NCBI RefSeq assembly: GCF_018861125.1
Contig: NZ_JAHKQN010000013.1
Location: 305,423 to 369,422 of the forward strand
Reading direction: 5' to 3'
DNA from: Cellulophaga baltica
GTDB taxonomy: Bacteria; Bacteroidota; Bacteroidia; Flavobacteriales; Flavobacteriaceae
DNA length: 64,000 nt
This document shows, piece after piece, positions 34,269 through 42,716 of the stretch. The position numbers and the translations under genes are program-made. Numbering within the stretch: the first letter of the stretch is position 1; every line of letters begins with the position of its first letter. A model generated the notes under the pieces. It ran no database searches. It had not been told where the DNA came from and saw only the letters and a program-made list of their open reading frames with translations.

Positions 34269-35415
34269 TATTGTAATTTTTGTTTAAGGTAACTAATAAA
34301 TTTTTAATTTCTTCTTTTGAATTATAGCTGTGCAAACAAAAACGTAAACGCTCTTGCCCACTAGGTACTGTGGGCGACAGAATTGGTTTAACAGAATACC
34401 CCTTCTCTTCTATTTTTAAAGCTAATTTTTTTACGTTATCAATGCCTGAAATAACACTACACTGTATTGCAGCCTCACTTTTAATAAATAATGAAGCTAT
34501 ATTTAATTCTTCTATTTGATTTTTGAAAAAAGAGATGTTTTCTAATAATTTTTCTCTGTTTTTATTTTGACGTAAAAGCTCTTGATAGGCACTAATTATA
34601 GTTGCTACAGCATGTGGTGATAAACCAGTGGTATAAATAAAACTACGCGCAAAATTCACCAAATAGTTTTTCAATTGTATACTACCCAAAACTGCAGCTC
34701 CATGACAACCCATTGCTTTGCCAAAAGTTACAATTTGTGCAAAAACCTGATCTTGAATCCCTAATTCATGAAGTAAACCTTGCCCTTTATCACCAAAAAC
34801 ACCAATAGCATGGGCCTCATCAACAATAAAATGGAAGTTATTATCAGTTGTAAAATCAGCAAACGCTTTTAAATTAGGTGAATCACCATCCATAGAAAAA
34901 ACTGACTCTGTAACAATGTAAACTTCATTCTCTGTGCTAACCACAAGTCTTTCCACCAACTGCTTTAAATCTTCTATTTCGTTATGTTTAAATTTATATG
35001 CTTTAGCGTTACTCATCGCAATACCATCACGAATACTGGCATGAACATATTCGTCATAAAAAACAAGATCACCACGCTGTAAAACAGCACTAAAAAAACC
35101 AATATTGGCATCATAACCAGAGTTAAACACTAAAGCTGCTTCAACATGATGAAAGTCTATAATTGTATTTTCTAGTTGCGAATACAAATTATGATTACCA
35201 GAAATTAACCTAGAACCAGTTGCTCCGTTCTGTTTAAAGTTATTAGCAAAAAGTAATTGTGAAGCATTCTCAAATATTACTTTGTTTTTAGAAAAACCAA
35301 TATAATCGTTAGAATAAAAATCAATTAAATTATTGGAATTCGGCAAAATTCGCAATGCATTTTTTTGCTTACGATTTTCTAACTTTCTACTCAGTTTTTT
35401 GGGAAAAATTGGCAT
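34261..35415 (-). CDS. bioF: 8-amino-7-oxononanoate synthase
   Basis: A 384-residue PLP-dependent alpha-oxoamine synthase that condenses alanine with pimeloyl thioester to KAPA, the first ring-assembly step of biotin. I use the ATG at 35415 (MPIFPKKLSRKLENRKQ); a frame opening at 35487 would add 24 non-family residues, and a TACCTTTA box on the minus strand (35427-35420) suggests transcription starts about at this codon. Landmarks are DFYSNDYIGFS, NGATGSRLISGNH, VDEAHAIGVFG (198-208) and the PLP lysine K233 in TFGKAMGCHGA. It is the first gene of the biotin operon. Confidence 0.95.
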   Translation of the reverse strand: MPIFPKKLSRKLENRKQKNALRILPNSNNLIDFYSNDYIGFSKNKVIFENASQLLFANNFKQNGATGSRLISGNHNLYSQLENTIIDFHHVEAALVFNSGYDANIGFFSAVLQRGDLVFYDEYVHASIRDGIAMSNAKAYKFKHNEIEDLKQLVERLVVSTENEVYIVTESVFSMDGDSPNLKAFADFTTDNNFHFIVDEAHAIGVFGDKGQGLLHELGIQDQVFAQIVTFGKAMGCHGAAVLGSIQLKNYLVNFARSFIYTTGLSPHAVATIISAYQELLRQNKNREKLLENISFFKNQIEELNIASLFIKSEAAIQCSVISGIDNVKKLALKIEEKGYSVKPILSPTVPSGQERLRFCLHSYNSKEEIKNLLVTLNKNYNNG

Positions 35416-35542
35416 ACTGTAAAGGTAAAAATTATCATTAATATATGCCGCAAGAAAAGTTAATTCGGAATTTACTTTTTTTAACAAAAAGGTAAAATAT
35501 ATATAAACACTATCTTAGTAGCATTACTAAAACACTCTTTAA

Positions 35543-37348
35543 ATGAAAACTATTTTTCTTCTTATTTTCCTAACCTTTACCGCACTTACAATTGCACAAA
35601 CAAACAATTACAGTATTTCTTTTGAAAATGCTATTCACCACGAAGCAGTAATTAAAGCAAATTTCTCTGATGTTAATTCTAAAGTTTTTACTGTTAGAAT
35701 GAGTAGAACCTCTCCAGGCAGATATGCATTGCACGAATTTGCTAAAAATGTGTATAATTTTAAAGCGATCGATAATAAAGGTAACTCTCTGAAAGTGACA
35801 AGGCCGAATCCGTATCAATGGGATATTCATAATCACAATGGTACAGTTAATATTAGCTATACACTTTTTGCTAATCGTGCAGATGGCACTTATAGTCAAA
35901 TTGATGAAACTCATGCCCACTTAAATACCCCTGCAACCTTTATGTATGCTCCTGAGTTTTCAGAAAGAAAGATTGAAATAAATTTTAAGCCTCGTGAAGA
36001 TTTAAATTGGAAGATTGCCACACAATTACCACTGGTTTCCGGAAATACGTACAGCGCCCCAAATCTTCAGTATTTTATGGATAGCCCTACTGAAATTAGC
36101 GATTACAGTATTAGAAAATTTGACGTAATTGAAGCTAACGGAAAAAAGAAAACAATAAAGTTTGACTTACACCATAATGGAACTGAAGAAGAACTTGATA
36201 CTTATTTTGAAAAAGTAAAGAAAATAGTTTTGGAAGAAAAAAAAGTGTTTGGTGAGCTTCCTGATTTTGATTACAATGAATATACTTTTTTAGCATGTTA
36301 TATGCCAAATGCTTCAAGAGATGGTATGGAACACCGAAACTCAACAGTTTTAACTAGTTCAAAAAGTTTAGCTGATGGCGGTATGGAAGGTAATATTGGT
36401 ACTGTTTCTCATGAGTTTTTTCACTCATGGAATGTTGAGCGAATAAGACCGCAATCATTAGAACCTTTTAATTTTGAAGAAGCAAATATGAGTGGTGAAT
36501 TATGGTTTGCTGAAGGCTTTACAAGCTACTATACCAATCTTATTTTGTGTAGAGCAGGTATTATCAGTAAAGAAAAGTATGTAGAAGGACTAACTGGAAC
36601 TTTTAATTATGTTTGGAATTCACCCGCAAGACAGTTTTTTAATCCTATTGAAATGAGTTACCAAGCTCCTTTTGTTGACGCAGCAACTTCCGTAGACCCC
36701 GTAAATAGAGAAAATACATTTATTTCATACTATTCATATGGTAGCATGCTCGGTTTGGCTCTAGATTTACAACTACGTGACAACAAATTGAATTTAGATG
36801 ATTTTATGAAGTTAGTTTGGAACACTTATGGTAAAAAAGAAATACCATATACGATTCAAGACTTGAACAATAGGTTGAATGAATATGCGGGAAAAGAATT
36901 TGGCGATGATTTCTTTAATAAATACATCTATAAAAGTGAAATGCCTGATTACAAAAATCTTTTAAATACAGTAGGTGTTGTTTTAACCCAAGATATTTCA
37001 ACACCTTACTTTGGAACCAATGCAGTTATAAATTCTGATTTAAATGGCAAAATTTCTGGTGCAATAAAAATTGGCAGTCCTGCCTATATCGCTGGTATTG
37101 AAAAAGATGATATTATTACATTAATAAATGGCAAACCTTTTCCGAACGGACAAAAGTTTAGCGACTATATAAACAAATTTAATGTGGGTGATAAATTAAC
37201 TATTGATTTTCTAAGATATGAAGTCAAAAAAAAAACCATAATAAAACTAGGTTCTAACCCTTTATATAAAATAGAATTAATAGAAAAAAGTGGCAATCAG
37301 CCTTCAAGGAAAATTATAAAAAATAGAAAGGCATGGCTTAAATTATAA
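35543..37348 (+). CDS. M61 family (glycyl aminopeptidase-type) metallopeptidase with PDZ domain
   Basis: A 601-residue secreted peptidase with a signal peptide ending near residue 19 (LTIA|QT). The zinc motif HEFFH is at 290-294, in the M61 context SHEFFHSWNVERIRP, and the third ligand Glu324 is in WFAEGFTSYY. An N-terminal beta domain (about 20-190) precedes the catalytic domain and a PDZ domain (about 490-575; GSPAYIAGIEKDDIITLINGK) follows. M61 enzymes are periplasmic or outer-membrane aminopeptidases preferring N-terminal glycine or alanine. It diverges from bioF and converges on a small unknown gene across the inverted-repeat structure at 37362-37440. Confidence 0.92.
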   Translation: MKTIFLLIFLTFTALTIAQTNNYSISFENAIHHEAVIKANFSDVNSKVFTVRMSRTSPGRYALHEFAKNVYNFKAIDNKGNSLKVTRPNPYQWDIHNHNGTVNISYTLFANRADGTYSQIDETHAHLNTPATFMYAPEFSERKIEINFKPREDLNWKIATQLPLVSGNTYSAPNLQYFMDSPTEISDYSIRKFDVIEANGKKKTIKFDLHHNGTEEELDTYFEKVKKIVLEEKKVFGELPDFDYNEYTFLACYMPNASRDGMEHRNSTVLTSSKSLADGGMEGNIGTVSHEFFHSWNVERIRPQSLEPFNFEEANMSGELWFAEGFTSYYTNLILCRAGIISKEKYVEGLTGTFNYVWNSPARQFFNPIEMSYQAPFVDAATSVDPVNRENTFISYYSYGSMLGLALDLQLRDNKLNLDDFMKLVWNTYGKKEIPYTIQDLNNRLNEYAGKEFGDDFFNKYIYKSEMPDYKNLLNTVGVVLTQDISTPYFGTNAVINSDLNGKISGAIKIGSPAYIAGIEKDDIITLINGKPFPNGQKFSDYINKFNVGDKLTIDFLRYEVKKKTIIKLGSNPLYKIELIEKSGNQPSRKIIKNRKAWLKL

Positions 37349-37361
37349 ACAAGATTAATAA

Positions 37362-37440
37362 ACACCTATAATAAGTATCATTTTTGTCAACAAACATAAA
37401 GGTTTAATATTAAATGTAAACCCTTACTTACTATAGGTGT
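37362..37440. repeat. 79-base inverted-repeat element able to form a three-way junction
   Basis: The arms 37362-37377 and 37425-37440 are complementary at 15 of 16 positions (A-C mismatch at 37371/37431). Inside them lie two smaller hairpins: TTTG/CAAA with loop TCAA (37383-37394) and AAGGTTTA with TAAACCCTT, one bulged C (37399-37424). It sits between converging genes and may be a bidirectional terminator, or a small mobile/REP-like repeat. Confidence 0.6.
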
Positions 37441-37468
37441 CAATTTATTTTAAAATCTAGAATATGAA

Positions 37469-37771
37469 TTAAGCAACTGCATCGAATTTCTTATTACTAC
37501 AATGTAGTTTTTGTATTCTTCCTTCAAGTAATTTTGAGTATTCTAGTTGATTTTGAGCAATTTTTTCATAATCATAAGCAACTGAATTACCTACAGCAAC
37601 AGAACCGGTTTTGTTCTTATTTCTCACTAAGGGTCTACTGCCTATACTAGTTCTAAAAAACTTTTTGTTGAACCTTGCTAATAATTTTTCTAAAAAGGTT
37701 ACTGATTTTTTTTCAGTAAAAGCTGTAGTCTTTTCAACAGCTATTTCATTTGTAATTTGAATAGTTTGCAT
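37469..37771 (-). CDS. Hypothetical basic protein next to the EPS locus
   Basis: A 100-residue protein that I do not recognise. It is basic, has no signal peptide or membrane helix, and contains a central Lys/Arg-rich stretch (FLEKLLARFNKKFFRTSIG) and a C-terminal amphipathic helix (YEKIAQNQLEYSKLLEGRI). It is transcribed away from the UpxY-like antiterminator gene and towards the M61 gene. Codon use and AT content look like those of its neighbours. The coding assignment is supported by frame length and a clean ATG start, but I cannot support a function. Confidence 0.55.
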   Translation of the reverse strand: MQTIQITNEIAVEKTTAFTEKKSVTFLEKLLARFNKKFFRTSIGSRPLVRNKNKTGSVAVGNSVAYDYEKIAQNQLEYSKLLEGRIQKLHCSNKKFDAVA

Positions 37772-37941
37772 ACGTCATTAAGATTTGGGTTCTGTAAAAG
37801 TAACGAATTAAATTATATTATATTACAAAAGGATGACTTTTTATGATGAAATTTCCTACAAATATTTTTTAAAAATTAATTTTTAACTCAATCAAATTTT
37901 ACTTTAACTCAAATAAAATTAAGTCTTTACGATAAATAAAA

Positions 37942-37979
37942 ACCACAAAAACTATATCAAATTAAAAGATATGTGGTTA
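37942..37979. promoter_or_regulatory. Hairpin upstream of the antiterminator gene
   Basis: AACCAC pairs with GTGGTT, extended by ATATC/GATAT after a bulge. It lies just upstream of a TATTTTTG -7 box at 37991-37998, so it overlaps the expected -33 region and could be an operator or a terminator for upstream transcription. Confidence 0.4.
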
Positions 37980-37990
37980 AAAATTTAACT

Positions 37991-37998
37991 TATTTTTG
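37991..37998 (+). promoter_or_regulatory. Possible -7 box of the UpxY-like gene
   Basis: TATTTTTG matches TAnnTTTG perfectly. The start codon is 51 bases downstream, leaving a leader of about 45 bases. No clear -33 TTTG is visible. Confidence 0.45.
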
Positions 37999-38049
37999 AC
38001 AGGTATTTCTGTTAAAACAGGAAGCATAACAATACAAAATATTTATTTT

Positions 38050-38523
38050 ATGAACTGGTATGTAATATATGTACAGTACAGAAAAGAAAAGAAAATAGCC
38101 CAGCAACTTGAAAATATTGGTATAGATGTGTATTGTCCAATCATTAAAGAAATTAAACAATGGAGCGATCGGAAGAAAACAATTGAAACACCATTATTTA
38201 AATCATATGTTTTTGTACGACTCGATGAAAAAGAAAGAAAACGTGTTTTTGATATTTCAGGAGTGATACGTTATTTATTTTGGCTTGGTAAACCGGCAAT
38301 AGTGAAAGATGAAGAAATAAATACTATTAAAAATTGGTTGGAAAATGATACTGTTGAAGAAATTACTTTATCAAATTTAATACCTGGTGATCAATTATTA
38401 ATTAAAAATGGCTTTTTAAAAAATCATAATGCAATTATACAAGAAATTGGTAAAAAGAGAATGCGATTAATTATTCCTGGATTAGATATTGTTTTAAATG
38501 CTAGAATTAAAGATGTGGTTTAA
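38050..38523 (+). CDS. UpxY-type NusG-paralogue transcription antiterminator
   Basis: A 157-residue regulator of the NusG/RfaH/UpxY family. I use the ATG at 38050 (MNWYVIYVQYRKEKKIAQQL); a longer frame from TTG 37996 adds residues foreign to the family. The N-terminal NGN domain contains the VYCPIIKEIKQWSDRKK and TPLFKSYVFVRLDE blocks that identify the UpxY/RfaH branch, and the C-terminal KOW-like part (LIPGDQLLIKNGFLKNHNA) follows. Such proteins load on RNA polymerase at a leader sequence and prevent early termination in long polysaccharide operons. It immediately precedes the EPS locus, which spans about 22 kb, and a candidate loading site lies at 38834-38846. Confidence 0.92.
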   Translation: MNWYVIYVQYRKEKKIAQQLENIGIDVYCPIIKEIKQWSDRKKTIETPLFKSYVFVRLDEKERKRVFDISGVIRYLFWLGKPAIVKDEEINTIKNWLENDTVEEITLSNLIPGDQLLIKNGFLKNHNAIIQEIGKKRMRLIIPGLDIVLNARIKDVV

Positions 38524-38792
38524 TAATTAATTTTAAACATGAAAAATTAACACATCACCTTATGACAAATTTAACAGCAGAATAAGACATTTAACTTATC
38601 TCAATGATAGAGGTACCTAAATATATTATAACCATATAAACATCTATAATATTATATACATCGTAAATATCAATAGAGATTCAAATGAAACCTTGTAACT
38701 TAAACTTAGCGTGTTTAATTTTAAATGTTTTAAGGTTTTATTTACATTTAAAAAAAGTATGAAATGACTCTGAATATCAGATATTTCTTCTT

Positions 38793-38822
38793 TTTGATTT
38801 CAACTATGTGGCTTTCAATTTG
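38793..38822 (+). promoter_or_regulatory. Promoter-like site of the EPS operon
   Basis: TTTG at 38793-38796 is followed after 18 bases by TCAATTTG at 38815-38822 (7/8 match to TAnnTTTG). gmd starts 80 bases downstream, so the GC-rich element at 38834-38846 would lie within the first transcribed bases. Confidence 0.5.
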
Positions 38823-38833
38823 TGGCTAACAAT

Positions 38834-38846
38834 GCGGAGCGGTACC
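38834..38846 (+). promoter_or_regulatory. Candidate ops-like loading element for the UpxY-type factor
   Basis: GCGGAGCGGTACC is the most GC-rich stretch of the leader. Its GCGGTACC part differs by one base from the core GCGGTAGC of the ops element that recruits RfaH in enterobacteria. Position just after the inferred transcription start and next to a NusG-paralogue gene supports a functional role; this is inference. Confidence 0.4.
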
Positions 38847-38902
38847 AAAGAATTAATAAATAGTATAAAAACAAAATAACCATTTTATAAATAATTTAAA
38901 TT

Positions 38903-40015
38903 ATGAAAGTAGCATTTATTACCGGCGTAACTGGACAAGATGGCGCTTACCTTAGCGAATTTTTACTTAAAAAAGGATACCAAGTTCACGGTCTTAAAAG
39001 AAGAGCGTCATTATTTAATACGGATAGAATTGACCACCTATACCAAGATCCTCATGTAGAAAATCGTAATTTTATTTTACATTATGGTGATATGACGGAT
39101 AGTACTAACCTAATTCGTTTAATTCAAGAAATTCAACCAGATGAAATTTACAACTTGGCCGCAATGAGCCATGTACAAGTTTCTTTTGAAGTTCCTGAAT
39201 ATACCGGTAATGCTGATGGTTTAGGTACACTTCGTATATTAGATGCTGTACGTTTATTAGGCTTAGAGAAAAAAACACGTATATACCAAGCTTCAACATC
39301 TGAATTATATGGTAAGGTGCAAGAAGTTCCTCAATCAGAAACTACACCTTTTTATCCTCGTAGCCCGTATGCGGTTGCTAAAATGTATGCTTTTTGGATT
39401 ACAGTAAATTATAGAGAAGCATACGGAATGTATGCATGTAATGGTATTCTATTTAATCATGAATCTCCTATTCGAGGGGAAACTTTTGTAACTCGTAAAA
39501 TTACTCGCGCAACTTCAAGAATTGCTCTTGGCTTACAAGACAAATTATACCTAGGAAACTTAGATGCAAAAAGAGATTGGGGTCATGCAAAAGATTATGT
39601 TCGTATGATGTGGATGATCTTACAGGCAGAAGAGGCTGAAGATTGGGTTATTGCTACAGGTAAAACTACTCCAGTTAGAGAGTTTGTTCGTATGGCTTTT
39701 AACGAAGTTGGTATAGAACTTGAATTTAAAGGAGAAGGTATTGACGAAAAAGGATATGTAAAAGCTTGTAACAACCCTGAATTTCAAATAGAAATTGGAA
39801 AAGAAGTTCTTGCAGTTGATCCTAAATATTTTAGACCTACTGAAGTTGATTTATTAATTGGTGATGCTACAAAAGCGAATACTAAATTAGGTTGGATTCC
39901 TGAATATGATTTACAGGGCTTACTTAAAGATATGATGCAAAGCGACATTAAGTTAATGCAGAAAGATCAGCATTTGAAAAAAGGAGGTTACGAAACTTTT
40001 AATTATTTCGAATAA
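38903..40015 (+). CDS. gmd: GDP-mannose 4,6-dehydratase
   Basis: A 370-residue SDR enzyme that converts GDP-mannose to GDP-4-keto-6-deoxymannose, the first step to GDP-L-fucose. The NADP-binding [10 protein letters not shown] motif opens the protein; [18 protein letters not shown] and the catalytic [10 protein letters not shown] (Y-x3-K) are characteristic of GMD. The length matches the family. It is the first structural gene of the EPS operon and is followed after 81 bases by fcl. No GDP-mannose synthesis genes (manA/manB/manC) are in this window, so the substrate comes from elsewhere in the genome. Confidence 0.98.
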   Translation: MKVAFITGVTGQDGAYLSEFLLKKGYQVHGLKRRASLFNTDRIDHLYQDPHVENRNFILHYGDMTDSTNLIRLIQEIQPDEIYNLAAMSHVQVSFEVPEYTGNADGLGTLRILDAVRLLGLEKKTRIYQASTSELYGKVQEVPQSETTPFYPRSPYAVAKMYAFWITVNYREAYGMYACNGILFNHESPIRGETFVTRKITRATSRIALGLQDKLYLGNLDAKRDWGHAKDYVRMMWMILQAEEAEDWVIATGKTTPVREFVRMAFNEVGIELEFKGEGIDEKGYVKACNNPEFQIEIGKEVLAVDPKYFRPTEVDLLIGDATKANTKLGWIPEYDLQGLLKDMMQSDIKLMQKDQHLKKGGYETFNYFE

Positions 40016-40096
40016 AGATTTAATTCTAAAAATTAAACGCATGCCATATATAATAAATATGTGGTATGCTAATAAAAAAGTTCGTCAATATCATAT

Positions 40097-41179
40097 ATGG
40101 AAAAAGAAGCTAAAATTTACGTTGCTGGTCACCGTGGCCTAGTAGGTAGTGCAATCATAAAAAATTTGCAAGCAAGAGGGTACAGTAACTTTGTTACTAG
40201 AACTCACAAAGAACTCGATTTAACCAACAGTGTTGATGTCGCTAATTTTTTCGATAAAGAAAAACCAGATTATGTTTTTTTGGCAGCGGCAAAAGTAGGT
40301 GGTATTGTAGCAAATAATACATATAGAGCTGATTTCATACATGATAACTTAATGATACAAAATAATGTGATTCATCAAAGTTATGTTCATAAGGTTAAAA
40401 AAATGATGTTTTTGGGCAGTACCTGTATCTACCCTAAACTTTGTCAACAACCAATGAAAGAAGATTATCTGCTAACTGATACTTTAGAATATACTAACGA
40501 ACCATATGCAATAGCTAAAATAGCAGGTATTAAAATGTGTGAAAGTTACAACTTGCAATATAAAACAAATTTTATATCTGTAATGCCAACAAATCTTTAC
40601 GGCCCTAATGACAATTTTGACTTAGAAAAATCTCATGTATTACCGGCTCTTATTCGAAAAATGCATCTTGGTAAAGCTTTAGAAAATAATGACTGGGAAA
40701 CTATTAGAAAAGATTTAAATAATCTCCCTATCGAAGGTGTTGATGGTGGCGCAAGTGAAAATGCTATTTATTCGATTTTAGACAAGTACGGAATTCAGAA
40801 AAAAGAGAACACCGTGCATTTAGAAATTTGGGGCTCAGGAAAACCGATGAGAGAGTTTTTATGGAGTGAGGACATGGCCGATGCTTGTGTATTTCTAATG
40901 GAAAAAAGAAACTTTGAAGATTGTTATGATACGACAACTAAAGAGATTCGAAACACTCACATAAACATTGGAACAGGTATAGATATTTCAATAAGAGACT
41001 TAGCATTACTTATAAAAGAAAATATTGGTTTTGAAGGTAAATTGTTTTTTAACATTGACAAACCAGATGGTACCATGAAAAAATTAACTGACCCATCAAA
41101 ACTACATGCATTAGGCTGGAAACACACCGTAGAACTAAAAGAAGGAGTCACTAGAATTTATGACTGGTACACTAAATAA
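40097..41179 (+). CDS. fcl: GDP-L-fucose synthase
   Basis: A 360-residue SDR epimerase-reductase that turns GDP-4-keto-6-deoxymannose into GDP-L-fucose. Landmarks: [12 protein letters not shown] near the N terminus, LAAAKVGGI, the SSCIYP-equivalent GSTCIYPKL, and the catalytic [15 protein letters not shown]. The sequence has a moderately longer middle part (around 195-235, [19 protein letters not shown]), as seen in the longer Bacteroidota form. It pairs with gmd, and together they show that the polymer contains L-fucose or a fucose derivative. Confidence 0.97.
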   Translation: MEKEAKIYVAGHRGLVGSAIIKNLQARGYSNFVTRTHKELDLTNSVDVANFFDKEKPDYVFLAAAKVGGIVANNTYRADFIHDNLMIQNNVIHQSYVHKVKKMMFLGSTCIYPKLCQQPMKEDYLLTDTLEYTNEPYAIAKIAGIKMCESYNLQYKTNFISVMPTNLYGPNDNFDLEKSHVLPALIRKMHLGKALENNDWETIRKDLNNLPIEGVDGGASENAIYSILDKYGIQKKENTVHLEIWGSGKPMREFLWSEDMADACVFLMEKRNFEDCYDTTTKEIRNTHINIGTGIDISIRDLALLIKENIGFEGKLFFNIDKPDGTMKKLTDPSKLHALGWKHTVELKEGVTRIYDWYTK

Positions 41180-41309
41180 AAATAATTTTTTTTATTATTT
41201 TATAAGTATAGCTTATAATATTTAGTACAAAGTTTCTCCAATTAATTTTATTGTTTGACAACCAACCAATAACTAACCAAATTAATATAACATATACTAA
41301 AGGTTACAA

Positions 41310-42659
41310 ATGAAAAAGTCATATTTTGTCGTCCCACTTTCATTTATATTTCATATAATTTCCATCAACTTAATATTATATTTACTTACTCCTGAAACTT
41401 ACAGAAGTGGTTATAGTATATTATATTACAATATATCTTGGTATGTAGTTACCTACAGCATTGATTTCTATCCTACTTCTAGAAGAGAAGGCTTTGGAAC
41501 TAATTTGAGAAATTTTCTTTTGCTTTTTATTCTGTATGGCCTAGTGTTTTTTACCTCTTTTACTTTTTTGGGTCAACACCATTATGATTCGTCTTTCTTA
41601 GTGCTAGTATATCTACTTATCTGCCTAGTACTAACATTCTTCAGAATGGTTTTTTATTTCTCAAGAAACCTTTATAGGTCTCAAGGCTACAATAAAGGCG
41701 TACGTGCTGTAGTAATCGGAAGAGATAAAAACTTAAAAAAATTAAGGCGAATTTTCGATACTCCCGAATACGGTTATAAGTACATGGGTTATTTTGATAA
41801 CTCAAAATCTGGCAGTCCAACTTACCTCGGAAATATAAAAACTTCATTTGATTATATATTTGATAACAATATTCAAGAAGTTTATTGTTTAGCTTCAAGA
41901 CTTTCAAAAAGTGAGATTCAAGAGTTAATGAAAATTGCTGATAATAGCCTTAAAAAAATAAAGATTATACCTGATAATAAAGAATTATTCTCAAGAGCAA
42001 TGTCTATTGAATTATACGGTGAAGTTCCTGTTTTAAACTTACGTGCATCACCATTAGAGTTAGAATATGCTAACGTTGTAAAGCGAGTATTTGATATTAT
42101 TTTTTCGAGTTTAGCTATAGTTTTTCTTCTTTCTTGGTTAACCCCAATTATTTGGATTTTAATGAAAATAGACTCAAAAGGTCCATTGTTTTTCAAGCAG
42201 AAAAGACACGGTGTAAATAGAGATACTTTTGAATGTTACAAATTTAGATCTATGACTAAAAGTGACACTAGTGATACCAAGATGGCTACTAAAAACGATA
42301 TGAGAATTACAAAACTTGGTCGAATTTTACGTAAGACAAGTATTGATGAACTACCTCAATTTTTCAATGTTCTTAAAGGCGACATGAGTGTTGTGGGTCC
42401 AAGACCTCATATGCAATTACATACTGAAAAATATGAGAAATCAGTTGATAAATATTTAGTCCGTCACTTTTTAAAACCGGGCATTACAGGATTAGCACAA
42501 ATTAAAGGATGCCGTGGTGAAATTGTTGAAAAAGCTGATATTATTAACAGAGTTCGATATGATATTTTTTATATGGAAAAATGGTCATTACAGTTAGATT
42601 TATCTATTATATATTACACAGTTGCTAATGCTATTAGAGGAGAAGAAAAAGCCTATTAA
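41310..42659 (+). CDS. Polyprenyl-phosphate sugar-1-phosphotransferase (WcaJ-type)
   Basis: A 449-residue inner-membrane enzyme that starts the repeat unit by moving a sugar-1-phosphate, often glucose or galactose, to undecaprenyl phosphate. Four N-terminal membrane helices (about 5-120) precede a Rossmann-like CoA-binding-type domain (about 130-240) and a fifth membrane segment (FDIIFSSLAIVFLLSWLTP). The C-terminal catalytic domain has GPLFFKQKRHG, YKFRSM, SIDELPQF and VVGPRPHM, which define bacterial sugar transferases. It follows fcl after 130 bases that include a small hairpin. Confidence 0.95.
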   Translation: MKKSYFVVPLSFIFHIISINLILYLLTPETYRSGYSILYYNISWYVVTYSIDFYPTSRREGFGTNLRNFLLLFILYGLVFFTSFTFLGQHHYDSSFLVLVYLLICLVLTFFRMVFYFSRNLYRSQGYNKGVRAVVIGRDKNLKKLRRIFDTPEYGYKYMGYFDNSKSGSPTYLGNIKTSFDYIFDNNIQEVYCLASRLSKSEIQELMKIADNSLKKIKIIPDNKELFSRAMSIELYGEVPVLNLRASPLELEYANVVKRVFDIIFSSLAIVFLLSWLTPIIWILMKIDSKGPLFFKQKRHGVNRDTFECYKFRSMTKSDTSDTKMATKNDMRITKLGRILRKTSIDELPQFFNVLKGDMSVVGPRPHMQLHTEKYEKSVDKYLVRHFLKPGITGLAQIKGCRGEIVEKADIINRVRYDIFYMEKWSLQLDLSIIYYTVANAIRGEEKAY

Positions 42660-42716
42660 AGTCCAAAATTAACAAACCAAAGTTATCCTAACCTATTATT
42701 AAATTCATCCCAAAAA

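Larger units (their letters stand above)
38524..38902 (+). other. Long untranslated leader region of the EPS locus
   Basis: This 379-base region between the antiterminator gene and gmd holds no convincing gene. It contains a promoter-like pair at 38793-38822, a direct repeat TGTGGCT at 38807-38813 and 38821-38827, a GC-rich element GCGGAGCGGTACC at 38834-38846 in otherwise AT-rich DNA, a second GGTACC at 38612-38617, and a small inverted repeat AATATC/GATATT at about 38773-38785. The arrangement fits a regulatory leader used by an UpxY-type factor. Confidence 0.6.

Noticed and set aside
38612..38617. GGTACC upstream in the EPS leader as a second ops-like site
   Set aside because: Only the six-base palindrome and a few flanking bases match the GC-rich element at 38834-38846; too short to call separately.
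41200..41218. TTATAAG/CTTATAA hairpin between fcl and the phosphoglycosyl transferase gene
   Set aside because: It is made almost only of A and T with no T run in the proper place, so it is too weak to call a terminator.
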